34,799 nt of DNA from Humitalea rosea (GCF_003253705.1 NZ_QKYU01000034.1:1-34799); one strand, 5' to 3'. Numbered from the stretch's first letter, positions 22,603 to 31,511 are shown. Notes: generated by a model from the sequence alone, not told the origin. Program-made: numbers and translations.

Positions 22603-22992
22603 TCACCGGTCGATTTCGTCAAGCGCACGCACGACTTCGCCAAGGAGGCGCCTGACCTCGGCGACCTGCCTACCCCGGGACGACCGCTCCCGTCCCGTGA
22701 CCTTGAGGACCGCGGCAAAGACGGCGTCGGAACATGCCATCAGCGGGATGAGATGTTCGCCACTCGGCCCCCGCTTTCCACTGATCCATCCCTTCACCGC
22801 GCGCTCGCTCGCCCGCGTCCAGCGCATGATATCTTTCGCGGACCGGCCGGTGGCCGCGATCTCGCTTCGCAGCGCCGTCCCGATCTCGCGCGCATAGCAC
22901 TCGCGCGCCTCCTTTGCATTCTCGAAAAAGGGCAACTTGTTGCCCTTCGAGTGCAACTGATTGCCCTTCTTTGTCCGCACAACACGATTCAC
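22603..22992 (-). CDS. HTH-type regulator, divergent from the recombinase-ParB operon
   Basis: 129 residues from ATG 22992. The first 22 residues contain a duplicated KGNxL motif (KGNQLHSKGNKLPFF). Residues ~45-95 look like a helix-turn-helix: GRSAKDIMRWTRASERAVKGW followed by GKRGPSGEHLIPLM. The pattern matches a group of small rhizobial/alphaproteobacterial regulators often found beside mobile modules. It is transcribed away from the large serine recombinase across a 116-bp gap, the usual layout of an autoregulated repressor. Confidence 0.7.
   Translation of the reverse strand: MNRVVRTKKGNQLHSKGNKLPFFENAKEARECYAREIGTALRSEIAATGRSAKDIMRWTRASERAVKGWISGKRGPSGEHLIPLMACSDAVFAAVLKVTGRERSSRGRQVAEVRRLLGEVVRALDEIDR
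22928..22947. repeat. 9-bp inverted repeat in the start of the HTH gene
   Basis: AAGGGCAAC (22928-22936) and GTTGCCCTT (22939-22947) are perfect inverted arms two bases apart. A further partial copy, TTGCCCTT, follows at 22961-22968. They encode the duplicated KGNxL motif but could also be an operator within the coding sequence. Confidence 0.35.
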
Positions 22993-23108
22993 CCTCGCTA
23001 TTCTGCGGACGAAATTGCAACGCGGTCCGAACTGTCGCGCAGCTTCTGCAACTCAGCAGGAGCAGCAGGGTCCCTACGCGGAGCGGCTCACAATGAGAGG
23101 GACGCAGC

Positions 23109-24677
23109 GTGGTGCAGCAACCCGGCGTGGACGACGACAAACCAGCGATGGCCGCCGGCATCCGCGCCGCGGAATACGTGCGGATGTCAACCGACCATCA
23201 GCGCTACTCCACGGAGAACCAATCCGACGCTATCCGGGAATACGCGAAGCGGCGCGGCATCGAGATCGTCCGGACCTACGCGGATCACGGCAAGAGCGGC
23301 CTGAGCATCGCAGGCCGAGATGCGCTGAAGCGGCTGCTGGATGACGTGCGGTCGGGGCGTGCCGACTTCACCACTATCCTCGTCTACGACATCAGCCGCT
23401 GGGGTCGCTTTCAGGATGCGGATGAGAGTGCCTATCACGAATACGTCTGCAAGCGCGCCGGCGTCACCGTGGAATACTGCGCCGAGCAGTTCGAGAATGA
23501 CGGTAGCGTCGGCTCCGACATCCTCAAGAGCGTCAAGCGGGTCATGGCGCGGGAATACAGCCGGGACCTCGGTAACAAGACCTTCATCGGTCAGTGCCGG
23601 CTGATCGAGCTGGGCTTTCGACAAGGGGGGCCACCCGGGTTCGGACTTCGGCGAAAGCTGCTCGACGAGGCTGGCACGTCGAAGGGCGTGCTGACGCGGG
23701 GCCAGCAGAAAAGCATTCACACCGATCGTGTGGTGCTGGTGCCAGGGCCATCGGAGGAGGTGGAGACGGTGCGCTGGATCTATCGCACCTTTGTCGAGGA
23801 TGGCCGGCCGGAGCGAGAAATCGCGGCCATCCTGAACGACCGCAATCTGCGCACGGACCTCGACCGCCCCTGGACGCGTGGCACGGTCCACCAGGTTCTC
23901 ATCAACGAGAAGTATGTCGGCGACAACGTCTGGAACCGCATCTCCTGCAAGCTGCACGGCAAGCGGGTTCGCAATGGGCGCGATATGTGGGTGCGTCGCG
24001 ACGCCGCTTTCGAGGCTGTGGTCGATCGCCTGCTGTTCGATGCGGTCCAAGTCATCATCCAGGAGCGTTCGCGCCGGCTCTCGGATGACGAGATGCTGGA
24101 GGTCCTGCGTCGCGCCCTCGCGCATCACGGGCATCTGTCTGGCCTCGTCATCGACGAGACCGATGATGCGCCCTCCAGCAGCGCCTACCAGGCCCGCTTC
24201 GGGAGCCTGATCCGGGCCTACCAGCTGGTCGGCTTCACGCCAGACCGGGACTATCGCTACCTCGAGGTCAACCGCCTTCTGCGGGCGATGCATCCGAAAG
24301 TGGTCGAGGCCACCCTGGAAGGTATTCGGGCTGCCGGCGGCTCGGTGGAGCAAGATCCGGCGACGGAGCTCCTGACTGTCAACAGCGAGTTCACCACATC
24401 CATTGTTCTCGCTCGCTGCCAGGAAACCGCGGCCGGCGGGCGTCGGTGGCATGTCCGGATGGATACGGGCATCGCCCCCGATATCACCGTCGCGGTTCGG
24501 ATGGCGCCAGGTAATCGTGAGGCGCTCGACTACTACCTGCTGCCGCGCCTCGACATGAATTTGCCTCGGCTTCGGCTGCGCGAGAGCAACGGCATATCGC
24601 TCGATGCCTACCGCTTCGACAGGCTCGATGCGCTGTTCGACCTGGCAGCCCGAACTCATATCCTGGAGGTCGCATGA
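23109..24677 (+). CDS. Large serine recombinase, first gene of a recombinase-ParB-ParB operon
   Basis: 522 residues from GTG 23109 (GAGAGGG about 7 bases upstream); ATG 23148 is an alternative. The catalytic resolvase domain is complete: AEYVRMSTDHQRYSTENQ with R25 and S27, then ADHGKSGLSIAGRDALKRLL, YDISRWGRFQD, and AREYSRDLGNK. The recombinase domain follows (PGFGLRRKLLDE, and ETVRWIYRTFVEDGRPEREIA). The usual zinc-ribbon/coiled-coil part is replaced by an unfamiliar C-terminal region of ~200 residues (DDEMLEVLRRALAHHGHLSG onward). It should catalyse site-specific integration, excision or inversion. The next gene overlaps it by ATGA. Confidence 0.9.
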   Translation: MVQQPGVDDDKPAMAAGIRAAEYVRMSTDHQRYSTENQSDAIREYAKRRGIEIVRTYADHGKSGLSIAGRDALKRLLDDVRSGRADFTTILVYDISRWGRFQDADESAYHEYVCKRAGVTVEYCAEQFENDGSVGSDILKSVKRVMAREYSRDLGNKTFIGQCRLIELGFRQGGPPGFGLRRKLLDEAGTSKGVLTRGQQKSIHTDRVVLVPGPSEEVETVRWIYRTFVEDGRPEREIAAILNDRNLRTDLDRPWTRGTVHQVLINEKYVGDNVWNRISCKLHGKRVRNGRDMWVRRDAAFEAVVDRLLFDAVQVIIQERSRRLSDDEMLEVLRRALAHHGHLSGLVIDETDDAPSSSAYQARFGSLIRAYQLVGFTPDRDYRYLEVNRLLRAMHPKVVEATLEGIRAAGGSVEQDPATELLTVNSEFTTSIVLARCQETAAGGRRWHVRMDTGIAPDITVAVRMAPGNREALDYYLLPRLDMNLPRLRLRESNGISLDAYRFDRLDALFDLAARTHILEVA

Positions 24678-25564
24678 TGGCCGATGCCAAGCCGCCCATG
24701 GTTCAGTCGGTCGCGGTCGATCTGATCGAGGTCATCAACCCGCGAGCCAGAAGCCAGAAGACGTTCCAGGAGATCGTCGCGAGCATCGCAGCCATTGGCC
24801 TCAAGAGGCCGATCACGGTGGCGCGCCGCGTGGTCGCTGGGACCGAGAAGTACGATCTGGTCTGCGGGCAGGGTCGGTTGGAGGCGTTTCGTGTCCTCGG
24901 CCAAGCCGAAATCCCGGCGATCGTGGTCGAGGCAGGCAGCGAGGACTGCCTGGTTATGAGCCTCGTGGAAAACTTGGCTCGGCGGCAGCACCAGGCGCTC
25001 GATCTGCTGCATGACATCGACGGCATGCGGCAGCGTGGGCATTCCGAGTCAGATATCGCGCGAAAGACCGGGCTGACGGGCGAGTATGTGAAAGGGGTGA
25101 TTCGGCTACTCGGCAAAGGCGAAACACGTCTGATCCGCGCCGTGGAGAGCGGCCAGATTCCCGTCAGCATCGCCGTCGACATCGCCATGGCCAAGGACGA
25201 GGAGACGCAGAACGTCCTGCAGGACGCGTATGAGCGGAACCTGCTTCGTGGCCACAGGCTGATCGCCGCGAAGCGCCTCGTGGAGCAGCGCCGGCGCCGC
25301 GGCAAAGGATTGAACCCGAACGACCCCAAGCGCCACCGTACCCTGTCGGTCGAGGCCCTCGTCCGCACCTACCAGCAGGACACGGATAAGAAGCGCATGA
25401 TCGTCCGGAAGGCGGAGGCGACGCGGGATCGCCTCGTCTTCGTGACGGAGGCACTCCGCGCACTATTCTCCGAGGACGCCTTCGTCAATCTGCTCCGTGC
25501 CGAACAGCTGGAAACCCTGCCGCGGGGCCTCGCCGAACGGCTGCAGAGCAAAGGGGCCGATTGA
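24674..25564 (+). CDS. ParB/RepB-like DNA-binding protein 1
   Basis: 296 residues from ATG 24674 (or 24677), overlapping the recombinase stop, with GGAGGT 5 bases upstream. ParB family boxes are present: KTFQEIVASIAAIGLKRPITV, box I LVCGQGRLEAFRVLG, and box II MSLVENLARRQHQALDLL, then an HTH (HSESDIARKTGLTGEYVKGVIRLL). The C-terminal region resembles RepB-type partition proteins. ParB proteins are CTP-dependent DNA clamps that bind parS-like sites. No ParA gene is present, so a conventional partition role is doubtful; coupling to a recombinase suggests help in synapsis, site choice or regulation. Confidence 0.87.
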   Translation: MMADAKPPMVQSVAVDLIEVINPRARSQKTFQEIVASIAAIGLKRPITVARRVVAGTEKYDLVCGQGRLEAFRVLGQAEIPAIVVEAGSEDCLVMSLVENLARRQHQALDLLHDIDGMRQRGHSESDIARKTGLTGEYVKGVIRLLGKGETRLIRAVESGQIPVSIAVDIAMAKDEETQNVLQDAYERNLLRGHRLIAAKRLVEQRRRRGKGLNPNDPKRHRTLSVEALVRTYQQDTDKKRMIVRKAEATRDRLVFVTEALRALFSEDAFVNLLRAEQLETLPRGLAERLQSKGAD

Positions 25565-25566
25565 AC

Positions 25567-26466
25567 ATGGCAGACGATCGGAACGCGGGGCCGATCCGGG
25601 CGGCATTCGAGAGCGCCGGCATCAGGATCCCGATCGCCAACATCGAGATGCTGCGCTCGGTCCCGGCGAAAGTGAGACGGTCGTCGAAATACGCTCGTAT
25701 CACCGCATCGATCCGCGAGGTCGGTGTCATCGAGCCGCCAGTCGTCGCGCGCCATCCATCAAAGCCGGGACGCTACCTGCTCCTCGATGGCCACCTGCGC
25801 GTCGCGGTGCTGGAAGAGCGCGGTGACCTCGATGTGGTGTGCCTGATTGCGACGGATGACGAGGCATTCACCTACAACAAGCGCATCAACCGGCTCGCCA
25901 TCGTCCAGGAGCATCGCATGATCCTGAAGGCGATTGAGGACAGGGTGCCCGAGGAAAGGATCGCCCGCGCCCTCAACATCGATATCAGCACACTGCGCCA
26001 CAAGAAAAAGCTGCTGCACGGTGTTTGCCCGGAGGCTGTGGAAATCCTGAAGGATAAGGCGGTCTCGCAGCATATTTTTGCTGTGCTGAAGAAGATGGTT
26101 CCGATGCGGCAGATCGAGGCAGTGGAGCTCATGGTGGCCATGGACCGATATACCGAGAGCTACGCCCGTGCCCTGCTCGCAGCTACGCCGCAGACGCAGC
26201 TGATCCCCGACGCGAAGCCGAAGCAGGTCAAAGGCCTGAGCCATGAGCAGATGGCCCTGATGGAGAGGGAGTCTGGGCAGTTGAACCGCGAGATGAAGGT
26301 CGCTGAGCAATCCTACGGAGCCGACCATCTCCATCTCGTGCTGGCACGAGGATATCTCGCGCGACTGCTCGGAAACGCACGCGTCGTTCGATATCTCGCA
26401 CAGCAGAGACCAGAATTTCTGGCCGAGTTCCAGAAGATCGCAGAGATGGACAGCGTGGCCGCGTGA
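25567..26466 (+). CDS. ParB/RepB-like DNA-binding protein 2 (diverged)
   Basis: 299 residues from ATG 25567, two bases after the preceding stop. The ParB-N fold is recognisable (ARITASIREVGVIEPPVVARH, YLLLDGHLRVAVLEERGDLD), but box II is altered: NKRINRLAIVQEHRMILKAI in place of the ENLxR block. An HTH (PEERIARALNIDISTLRHKKKLL) follows, and a RepB C-terminal-like region with KQVKGLSHEQMALMERESGQ. It may form heteromers with the first ParB protein. A strong hairpin 7 bp after the stop marks the operon end. Confidence 0.85.
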   Translation: MADDRNAGPIRAAFESAGIRIPIANIEMLRSVPAKVRRSSKYARITASIREVGVIEPPVVARHPSKPGRYLLLDGHLRVAVLEERGDLDVVCLIATDDEAFTYNKRINRLAIVQEHRMILKAIEDRVPEERIARALNIDISTLRHKKKLLHGVCPEAVEILKDKAVSQHIFAVLKKMVPMRQIEAVELMVAMDRYTESYARALLAATPQTQLIPDAKPKQVKGLSHEQMALMERESGQLNREMKVAEQSYGADHLHLVLARGYLARLLGNARVVRYLAQQRPEFLAEFQKIAEMDSVAA

Positions 26467-26472
26467 CCGCAC

Positions 26473-26490
26473 CGGGCCATTGATGGCCCG
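26473..26490 (+). terminator. Candidate terminator hairpin of the recombinase-ParB operon
   Basis: Perfect 8-bp arms CGGGCCAT/ATGGCCCG with a two-base loop start 7 bp after the stop codon at 26466. No T-run follows, so it may act with another factor or as an RNA-stability element. Confidence 0.4.
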
Positions 26491-26600
26491 AGCATGATGG
26501 GGACCCGGACCCGAAAGCGCGGGGACCGCCGGAGACGCTGCACGAGGGGCAGATCGAGGGCGGTGGTGGGGATGGCGGCGAACCCGTCTGGAGCCCACCA

Positions 26601-26689
26601 GGCCGGCCGTCATAGGGCCGGCCAGATGTTGCCCGGTATGACGGGAGGTGAGACGGAGGGGGTGCGAGGTTGGGCTGCGCACCCCCTCC
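26601..26689 (-). terminator. Two GC-rich hairpins after the tail operon
   Basis: GGAGGGGGTGCG/CGCACCCCCTCC (26655-26666 and 26678-26689) has perfect 12-bp arms, 28 bp after the tail-spike stop. GGCCGGCC/GGCCGGCC (26601-26608 and 26616-26623) has a seven-base loop. Neither has a U-run. They lie between convergent operons and probably stop read-through in one or both directions. Confidence 0.45.
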
Positions 26690-26717
26690 CTGTGGGGATG
26701 GTCATTGCGGACCGCCG

Positions 26718-28559
26718 TCACGGCACCCGCCGCTTCACCACCCCCACCGATAGGGTCGCCGCCGCCAGGTCGAAAGTCGCTGCGGAGATGTTCCGCGCCA
26801 TCGCCCGCACCGTGTTGTTCGACCACACCGCCGCGTCGAGTTCGATGAACCGCGTCGACGACACCAGCGACGCTTGCGCCAAGTCGCCGGCGCGCGCCCC
26901 GTTCACTGTCACGTCGATCAGCGCCGTCGCCCCCGGCGCGAGGCTCGGCAGGTCCCAGGACACCTCCGCCGCGAACTCCCGCCGCCCTGAGCCGAAAAGC
27001 GCCCCCGTCAGCAGCGGCGTGCCGTTCAGCACTGCGGGCGCCGCCTCCGGCAGCCCGTAGAGCCGCAGCGACTGCAGATCGACCGGCCCGTCGAAGCCGA
27101 TCACTCCCACCTGCGCATAGGCCACGGATGGACCAACGCGGATGGTCTGCCGGCGATTGAAGTTGGCATCATCCATCGGCGCGCCGGCATTCCACCCCTT
27201 GGCCGGGCCGTTCCACTGCATCGTGGTGATCGAGGCCAGCACGTCGCCCGCGATGTCCTCGCGGACATTCCCCGCCCCGTCAAACACCCGCACGAACAGC
27301 CGCCCGCCCGAGGCGCCGCTCGTGAGCCAATGCGCCAGCGCGAACTCCTTCGCCTGGGTGGTATCGAGCATCCACCCCAGCCCCCGGTTTGCCGCCAGCG
27401 TCACCGCCCGATCGGTCGGCGTCAGGTCGGTCAGCCCGTTGAAGCAGAAATCCGCCATGAAGGTCGCGGTGGTGGTCGAGGTCGCGATGGTGATCAGCCC
27501 CTCCACCCCGACCTCGGTTGCCGACTGGCGGAAGGCTGCCGCGCGGGTGTTCGGCACGCCGGCGAGAAAGCGCTGGAACCGCGACGCCGGCGCCCGATGC
27601 CGGTTGATCACCGCATTGCCGCAGCGGTTCGCCGTCGACGTGTAGTCGATGCCGACCAGGTAGGTGTTGGTCCAGGCGATGTCGTACTCGCAATCCTGCG
27701 CCCCGGCGGTGTGCCGCGCCGCCAGCGGCGAGCAGGCCTCCATGCGCATGTTGCGCGCGATGATGGCAGAGCCCGAGGTCTGGTTCAGGAACGGGATGGC
27801 GATGTTGCTGCCGGCCTGGCGCAGCTCGAAGTTCGGCGCGTCAAAGACGTGGCGGTTGTGGTTGGAATAGGCGCCGGCCTCATTCCCGAAGCGCACGCCG
27901 AAGCGGTCCTGCGCCGCATTCACCCCCGTCGCCTGGGCGAAGTGGCCGCCGTAGTAGCGGATGGAGGTATTCCAGGCCGTGGCCGTCGCGCACCAGATGT
28001 CGAGGCCGATGCGGTTGTTGACGATGCGCCCGAGCGTGAAGGTGCTGTCCTCGACGCCGCGGCCATCGCCCAGCGTGCGCATGCCGATGGTAAAGCCTTC
28101 CACGCGACGCAGCTCGATCTGGCTGGCATCGACGTTGCGCACGGTGATGCCGATGTCGGCTTCGGACGACCAGTCCGACAGCGTCTGCCGGAGGACGTTC
28201 AGCCCGCTGTAGAGCTTCTCGGCATTGCGGATGGTGCCGCCATCGCCGAGCACGAGCACCGAGGTGGGTGCCGTGCCGGTGTAGCGGATGGTGCCCTGCA
28301 TGATCAGGCCACGCGCGCCGCCTGGCAGCGTCACGGTGCCCGACACGTTCCAGGTGCCTGGCGGGATCATCGCGAATTTCTGGTCCGCGCCGGCGCGATC
28401 GAAGCATGCCTGGATGGCGGTGCGATCATCGGCGACGCCATCGCCCAGCCCGCCGAAGTCGTTCGGCAGCACCGCCTCCCGGTCGCGCAGATACTTCGCG
28501 AAGTCGCTCTTGTTGAGGTTGGCGTTGAGGACCAGCAGGTCGTCGATGCGCGCCGGCAT
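26718..28559 (-). CDS. Tail spike/fibre with pectate-lyase-type beta-helix
   Basis: 613 residues from ATG 28559. The N-terminal ~35 residues (MPARIDDLLVLNANLNKSDF) probably attach to the tail. NDFGGLGDGVADDRTAIQACFD (residues ~33-54) is the signature entry to a right-handed beta-helix of the pectate lyase 3 superfamily. It is followed by long runs of short Gly/Asn-rich strands to about residue 300. The C-terminal third is beta-rich and may be a receptor-binding or trimerisation part. It is likely a host-surface polysaccharide-binding or -degrading spike. It is last in the tail operon, 12 bp after the tail-tip gene, and followed by hairpins. Confidence 0.82.
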   Translation of the reverse strand: MPARIDDLLVLNANLNKSDFAKYLRDREAVLPNDFGGLGDGVADDRTAIQACFDRAGADQKFAMIPPGTWNVSGTVTLPGGARGLIMQGTIRYTGTAPTSVLVLGDGGTIRNAEKLYSGLNVLRQTLSDWSSEADIGITVRNVDASQIELRRVEGFTIGMRTLGDGRGVEDSTFTLGRIVNNRIGLDIWCATATAWNTSIRYYGGHFAQATGVNAAQDRFGVRFGNEAGAYSNHNRHVFDAPNFELRQAGSNIAIPFLNQTSGSAIIARNMRMEACSPLAARHTAGAQDCEYDIAWTNTYLVGIDYTSTANRCGNAVINRHRAPASRFQRFLAGVPNTRAAAFRQSATEVGVEGLITIATSTTTATFMADFCFNGLTDLTPTDRAVTLAANRGLGWMLDTTQAKEFALAHWLTSGASGGRLFVRVFDGAGNVREDIAGDVLASITTMQWNGPAKGWNAGAPMDDANFNRRQTIRVGPSVAYAQVGVIGFDGPVDLQSLRLYGLPEAAPAVLNGTPLLTGALFGSGRREFAAEVSWDLPSLAPGATALIDVTVNGARAGDLAQASLVSSTRFIELDAAVWSNNTVRAMARNISAATFDLAAATLSVGVVKRRVP

Positions 28560-28571
28560 GGCATTCTCCGA

Positions 28572-30593
28572 TCAGAGGGCGGTGGCGGTGACCGGGCCGG
28601 CGAAGGCCGAGATGTTTCCCTCGGCCGAGACGCTGCGCAGCCAGTACCAGCGGGTCTGGCCGGTGGTGAGGCCAGTGCGGTCCCAGGGCAGTGCGGTCGG
28701 CTCGCTGGCTAGCTTGGTCGCGGCGGCGAGGCTGGCGCTGCTGGCCTCGAAGACCTGTAGCCGGACGGCGTCTGCGGGAAAGCCGCCCGACACGAGCACG
28801 CCGCCCGCGATGCCTGTGGCGGCCAGGCCCGAGGCCGTGGCCGGGACCAGCGCCTCGCGCCAGCCCGACACCGCCCCGCTGCGCGCCTGCGCCCGCACCC
28901 GGAATGCCGTGGGCTCGGCCGTCGGGATGGCGACGGCGGTGGCGCCAAAGCCGCCGGCATAGCCCTGCCACACGGCGACGGAGGTGGGCCGGAACTCGAT
29001 CTCGTAGCCAGCGAGATACGCGGAGCCTACCGCGGACCAGGAGACGACGATCGCGGTGAAGCTCACCGCCAGCGACGTCTCCACCAGAATGGCTGCCGGC
29101 GCGGCGATGACGCCCGGATTGGGCAGCACCACGGACGGGTTCTGCCCCGTCGCCCGCTCATCCGTTGCCGGGTTCCATGCCCAGACGGCGGGATCCTCCT
29201 CGGCCAGTTGCAGGTTCACCCCGCCATCCGGCGCCAGCGCCCAGCCGGTCACCCGTGCCGGGAACGGCGTCAGGCGTTCCAGCGCCACCGTCACCCCATC
29301 CCAGGGCCGCAGTCGTAGCGCCGAAAGGTTCGCCTGCATCGCCACCTCGCGCTGGCGGCGATTGCGCTCCAGCTCGATTTTCATCAGGCGCTGGACGGTG
29401 GCGGCCGAGGTGGTGAGCGGGAACTCCATGTCCCGGTAGATCGCCTCGCCACCATCCTCGGTGACGTAGTTGCTGGCGAGCAGCGGCGGCGCATCGGTCG
29501 GCTGCCAGGCGGCGGCCGGCTCGACATAGACGGCGCGCACCCCGTTGAAGAGGTCGCGCCGCGGGCGCGAGCCGACGATGGTGACGTCGCCGCGCAGGTC
29601 GTCGGAGGTGAGTGTGGCGGCGGGAAGCGCCGGTGCGCCCGCATGGATGTAGAAGCGCCCGCCCGAGACCACGAGCGCCCCGGCCATGGCGGCGACCAGC
29701 TTGCGGGTGATGGCAATCTTTCCCTCGCCCAGGGTGACGGCGCCGTTGACGGTGTAGCGGCGCTCGGCGGTGCCATCGCGCCGGCCCATGATCTCGTCGC
29801 AGATATTGGCTGCCGCCATGAGCGCCGGCAGGTCGATATCGGCCCAGGCCGCGCGCCACCCAAAGGGCGAGGTCAGGTACCAGGCGAGGCACAGCGCCGG
29901 GTTGTCGGACCAGCCGGTGGCGCCGGTGCGCGGATCGAGGATGGTGTCCGCCCCCTCGACGATGGCGGAGAGGCTGGGCGCGCCGGAGGGGAAGGCCTCG
30001 GGTCGCAGCTTGAGCCGCACGGCGAGATAGGCGCGCCCCTGGCCGCGATGCGCGGCAGTCCACTGGCCGCCGGTGTCGGCGACGAGGTTGGCATTGGCCG
30101 CCTGGCCAGGATCGCCCAGCGCGCGGTCGATGCGCAGCAGGCCGGTGAACTTCGCGTCGGTGGAGGCGGTGCCGTTTAGGAACACCTCGCCGATGGCTCG
30201 GACGCGATGGGCGGCCAGAACCACGACGACGTGGAGAAAGCCGTCGGTGCGGCCCTCATCGTCGGTGGCGGAATGCAGGAACACGACCGGGCCGGAGGTG
30301 CGGCAGCGGCCGAAGACGATCTGGTGCTCGGTGATGGGCTGGCGGAAGGACTGGGTGCGGCCGGCGCCGGGCGTGCGGGGATCGAAGCCGGAGCCCGGCC
30401 CGGTGTCCGTCCCTGGCGTGACATTGGCGCTGCGGGCGGCGGAGGGCGACTTGGGGCGGAAGACGGCGGCACCGACGGCGGACACCACCAGGGCGGCACC
30501 GGCGGCGGCCACGGCGCCCAGGACGCCGCCACCGATGACGGCCGAGGCGGCTGCCCCTGCCGCGGCGGCGATGAAGGGGATGGCGACGGGCAT
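28572..30593 (-). CDS. Tail tip attachment protein J-like
   Basis: 673 residues from ATG 30593, which shares one base with the preceding stop (TGATG). Residues ~6-45 are an Ala/Gly/Val-rich hydrophobic segment, common at the start of lambda J-type proteins. Later blocks typical of the family are GRTQSFRQPITEHQIVFGRCR, NPALCLAWYLTSPFGWRAAW, and GSRPRRDLFNGVRAVYV. The last ~180 residues have fibronectin type III-like repeats (FTAIVVSWSAVGSAYLAGYEIEF; AFRVRAQARSGAVSGW). It would form the baseplate tip and contact the host. Position matches the host-specificity gene of lambda-like and GTA tail modules. Confidence 0.88.
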   Translation of the reverse strand: MPVAIPFIAAAAGAAASAVIGGGVLGAVAAAGAALVVSAVGAAVFRPKSPSAARSANVTPGTDTGPGSGFDPRTPGAGRTQSFRQPITEHQIVFGRCRTSGPVVFLHSATDDEGRTDGFLHVVVVLAAHRVRAIGEVFLNGTASTDAKFTGLLRIDRALGDPGQAANANLVADTGGQWTAAHRGQGRAYLAVRLKLRPEAFPSGAPSLSAIVEGADTILDPRTGATGWSDNPALCLAWYLTSPFGWRAAWADIDLPALMAAANICDEIMGRRDGTAERRYTVNGAVTLGEGKIAITRKLVAAMAGALVVSGGRFYIHAGAPALPAATLTSDDLRGDVTIVGSRPRRDLFNGVRAVYVEPAAAWQPTDAPPLLASNYVTEDGGEAIYRDMEFPLTTSAATVQRLMKIELERNRRQREVAMQANLSALRLRPWDGVTVALERLTPFPARVTGWALAPDGGVNLQLAEEDPAVWAWNPATDERATGQNPSVVLPNPGVIAAPAAILVETSLAVSFTAIVVSWSAVGSAYLAGYEIEFRPTSVAVWQGYAGGFGATAVAIPTAEPTAFRVRAQARSGAVSGWREALVPATASGLAATGIAGGVLVSGGFPADAVRLQVFEASSASLAAATKLASEPTALPWDRTGLTTGQTRWYWLRSVSAEGNISAFAGPVTATAL

Positions 30594-30946
30594 CAGCCAA
30601 CCCTCCAGGCGATGGTGCATGCGGTGATGGGAAGACGGAGAAGGCCCACGGGACCGACGAAGGCCACGCGGCCGGCGTCCAGCACGACGCCAAGGCGGTC
30701 TGGGTCTGCGGCCAGCGCCACGTCGCCCGTGCGGGCGAAGGGCACCGGCACGCGCGGGTAGCCGGCGGTGTCGGCTATCTCCGCCAGGCTGGATCGGTGC
30801 TGCCAGGAGGGCCGCTGCCCCGTGCACGCGACCACCGCCGCCAGGGCGAAGCGCCCACAATTCCAGCGCGCCGCGTCGAAGGGCCGATGCTCGGCTGCCG
30901 TGATCAGCGCCGCCAGCTTTTCCGGCCAGTCGGGCAGCCGGGTCAC
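30593..30946 (-). CDS. DUF6950-like protein in the tail hydrolase position
   Basis: 117 residues from GTG 30946, coupled to the previous gene as GTGA; no ATG start is available. The start MTRLPDWPEKLAALITAAEH and the Cys motif RWNCGRFALAAVVACTG match the DUF6950 family. It occupies the slot of the NlpC/P60 cell-wall peptidase in related tail modules. Its Cys could be the nucleophile, but the later GVVLDAGRVAFVGP segment has no histidine where a peptidase would have one, so activity may be lost. Confidence 0.72.
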   Translation of the reverse strand: MTRLPDWPEKLAALITAAEHRPFDAARWNCGRFALAAVVACTGQRPSWQHRSSLAEIADTAGYPRVPVPFARTGDVALAADPDRLGVVLDAGRVAFVGPVGLLRLPITACTIAWRVG

Positions 30947-31509
30947 TGGATCGGTAGCCGGATCTCCGCCTCCTGGAGCGCCGGCACGAACTCGAAGAAC
31001 CGATCGCCGGGGTATTCCCCCTGCTGGTCGGCGTCCGTGTAGCGCCGCACCTCGGCGCGCTCGAGGTCCACCAGCCGGCTCTCGCAGGCCAGCGCCACGG
31101 AGGGCTCGGCGCCGTCCGTGACTTCCATCGTGTCCATCAGCCCGGCCCAGAGCGGGAACGGGTCCGCCACAAATGACCCTTGGGCATCGAGCAGCGCGCC
31201 CCACAGCGTGACGGGCCGCAAGCGGTAGCTTCGCTCGGCCAGCGCGATATCCACCACCTCCTGCGGCACCGGTGACAGCGCGAGCGTCAGGCGGACGGCG
31301 CGCAGCTCCACCGTCTCCTCCACATCCGAGATGGCGCCGATGCTGCCAGCGCCCTCGAACACCTTCCCGGCCCAGTCGAGCGGGCCGAGCCCGGTCCAGA
31401 CGCGAAAGGGGCCGGTGGCGAAGTCGAGCTCGAGCAGCACCACCGGCGTGGCGATCGGCGCGGTGGCGGCGGACGCGGCCTGGTTGCTGAGGCGTGGGGT
31501 GCCGGACAT
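30943..31509 (-). CDS. Distal tail protein (position of GTA gp13/DUF2163-like)
   Basis: 188 residues from ATG 31509. Features include PVVLLELDFATGPFRVWTGLG, then a strand-rich region with LWGALLDAQG, and ERAEVRRYTDADQQGEYPGDRFFEFVPAL near the end. Position between the tape-measure side genes and the DUF6950/J-like genes matches a distal tail/hub protein. The family is inferred from position and the general pattern, not from a clear motif. Its start is two bases past the upstream stop and its end overlaps the DUF6950 start. Confidence 0.72.
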   Translation of the reverse strand: MSGTPRLSNQAASAATAPIATPVVLLELDFATGPFRVWTGLGPLDWAGKVFEGAGSIGAISDVEETVELRAVRLTLALSPVPQEVVDIALAERSYRLRPVTLWGALLDAQGSFVADPFPLWAGLMDTMEVTDGAEPSVALACESRLVDLERAEVRRYTDADQQGEYPGDRFFEFVPALQEAEIRLPIQ

Positions 31510-31511
31510 GA

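Noticed and set aside
23187-24659. 490-codon minus-strand open frame
   Set aside because: It is antisense to the serine recombinase, which has all catalytic motifs.
27330-28712. 460-codon plus-strand open frame
   Set aside because: It is antisense to the tail spike and Arg/Ala-rich without any recognisable domain.
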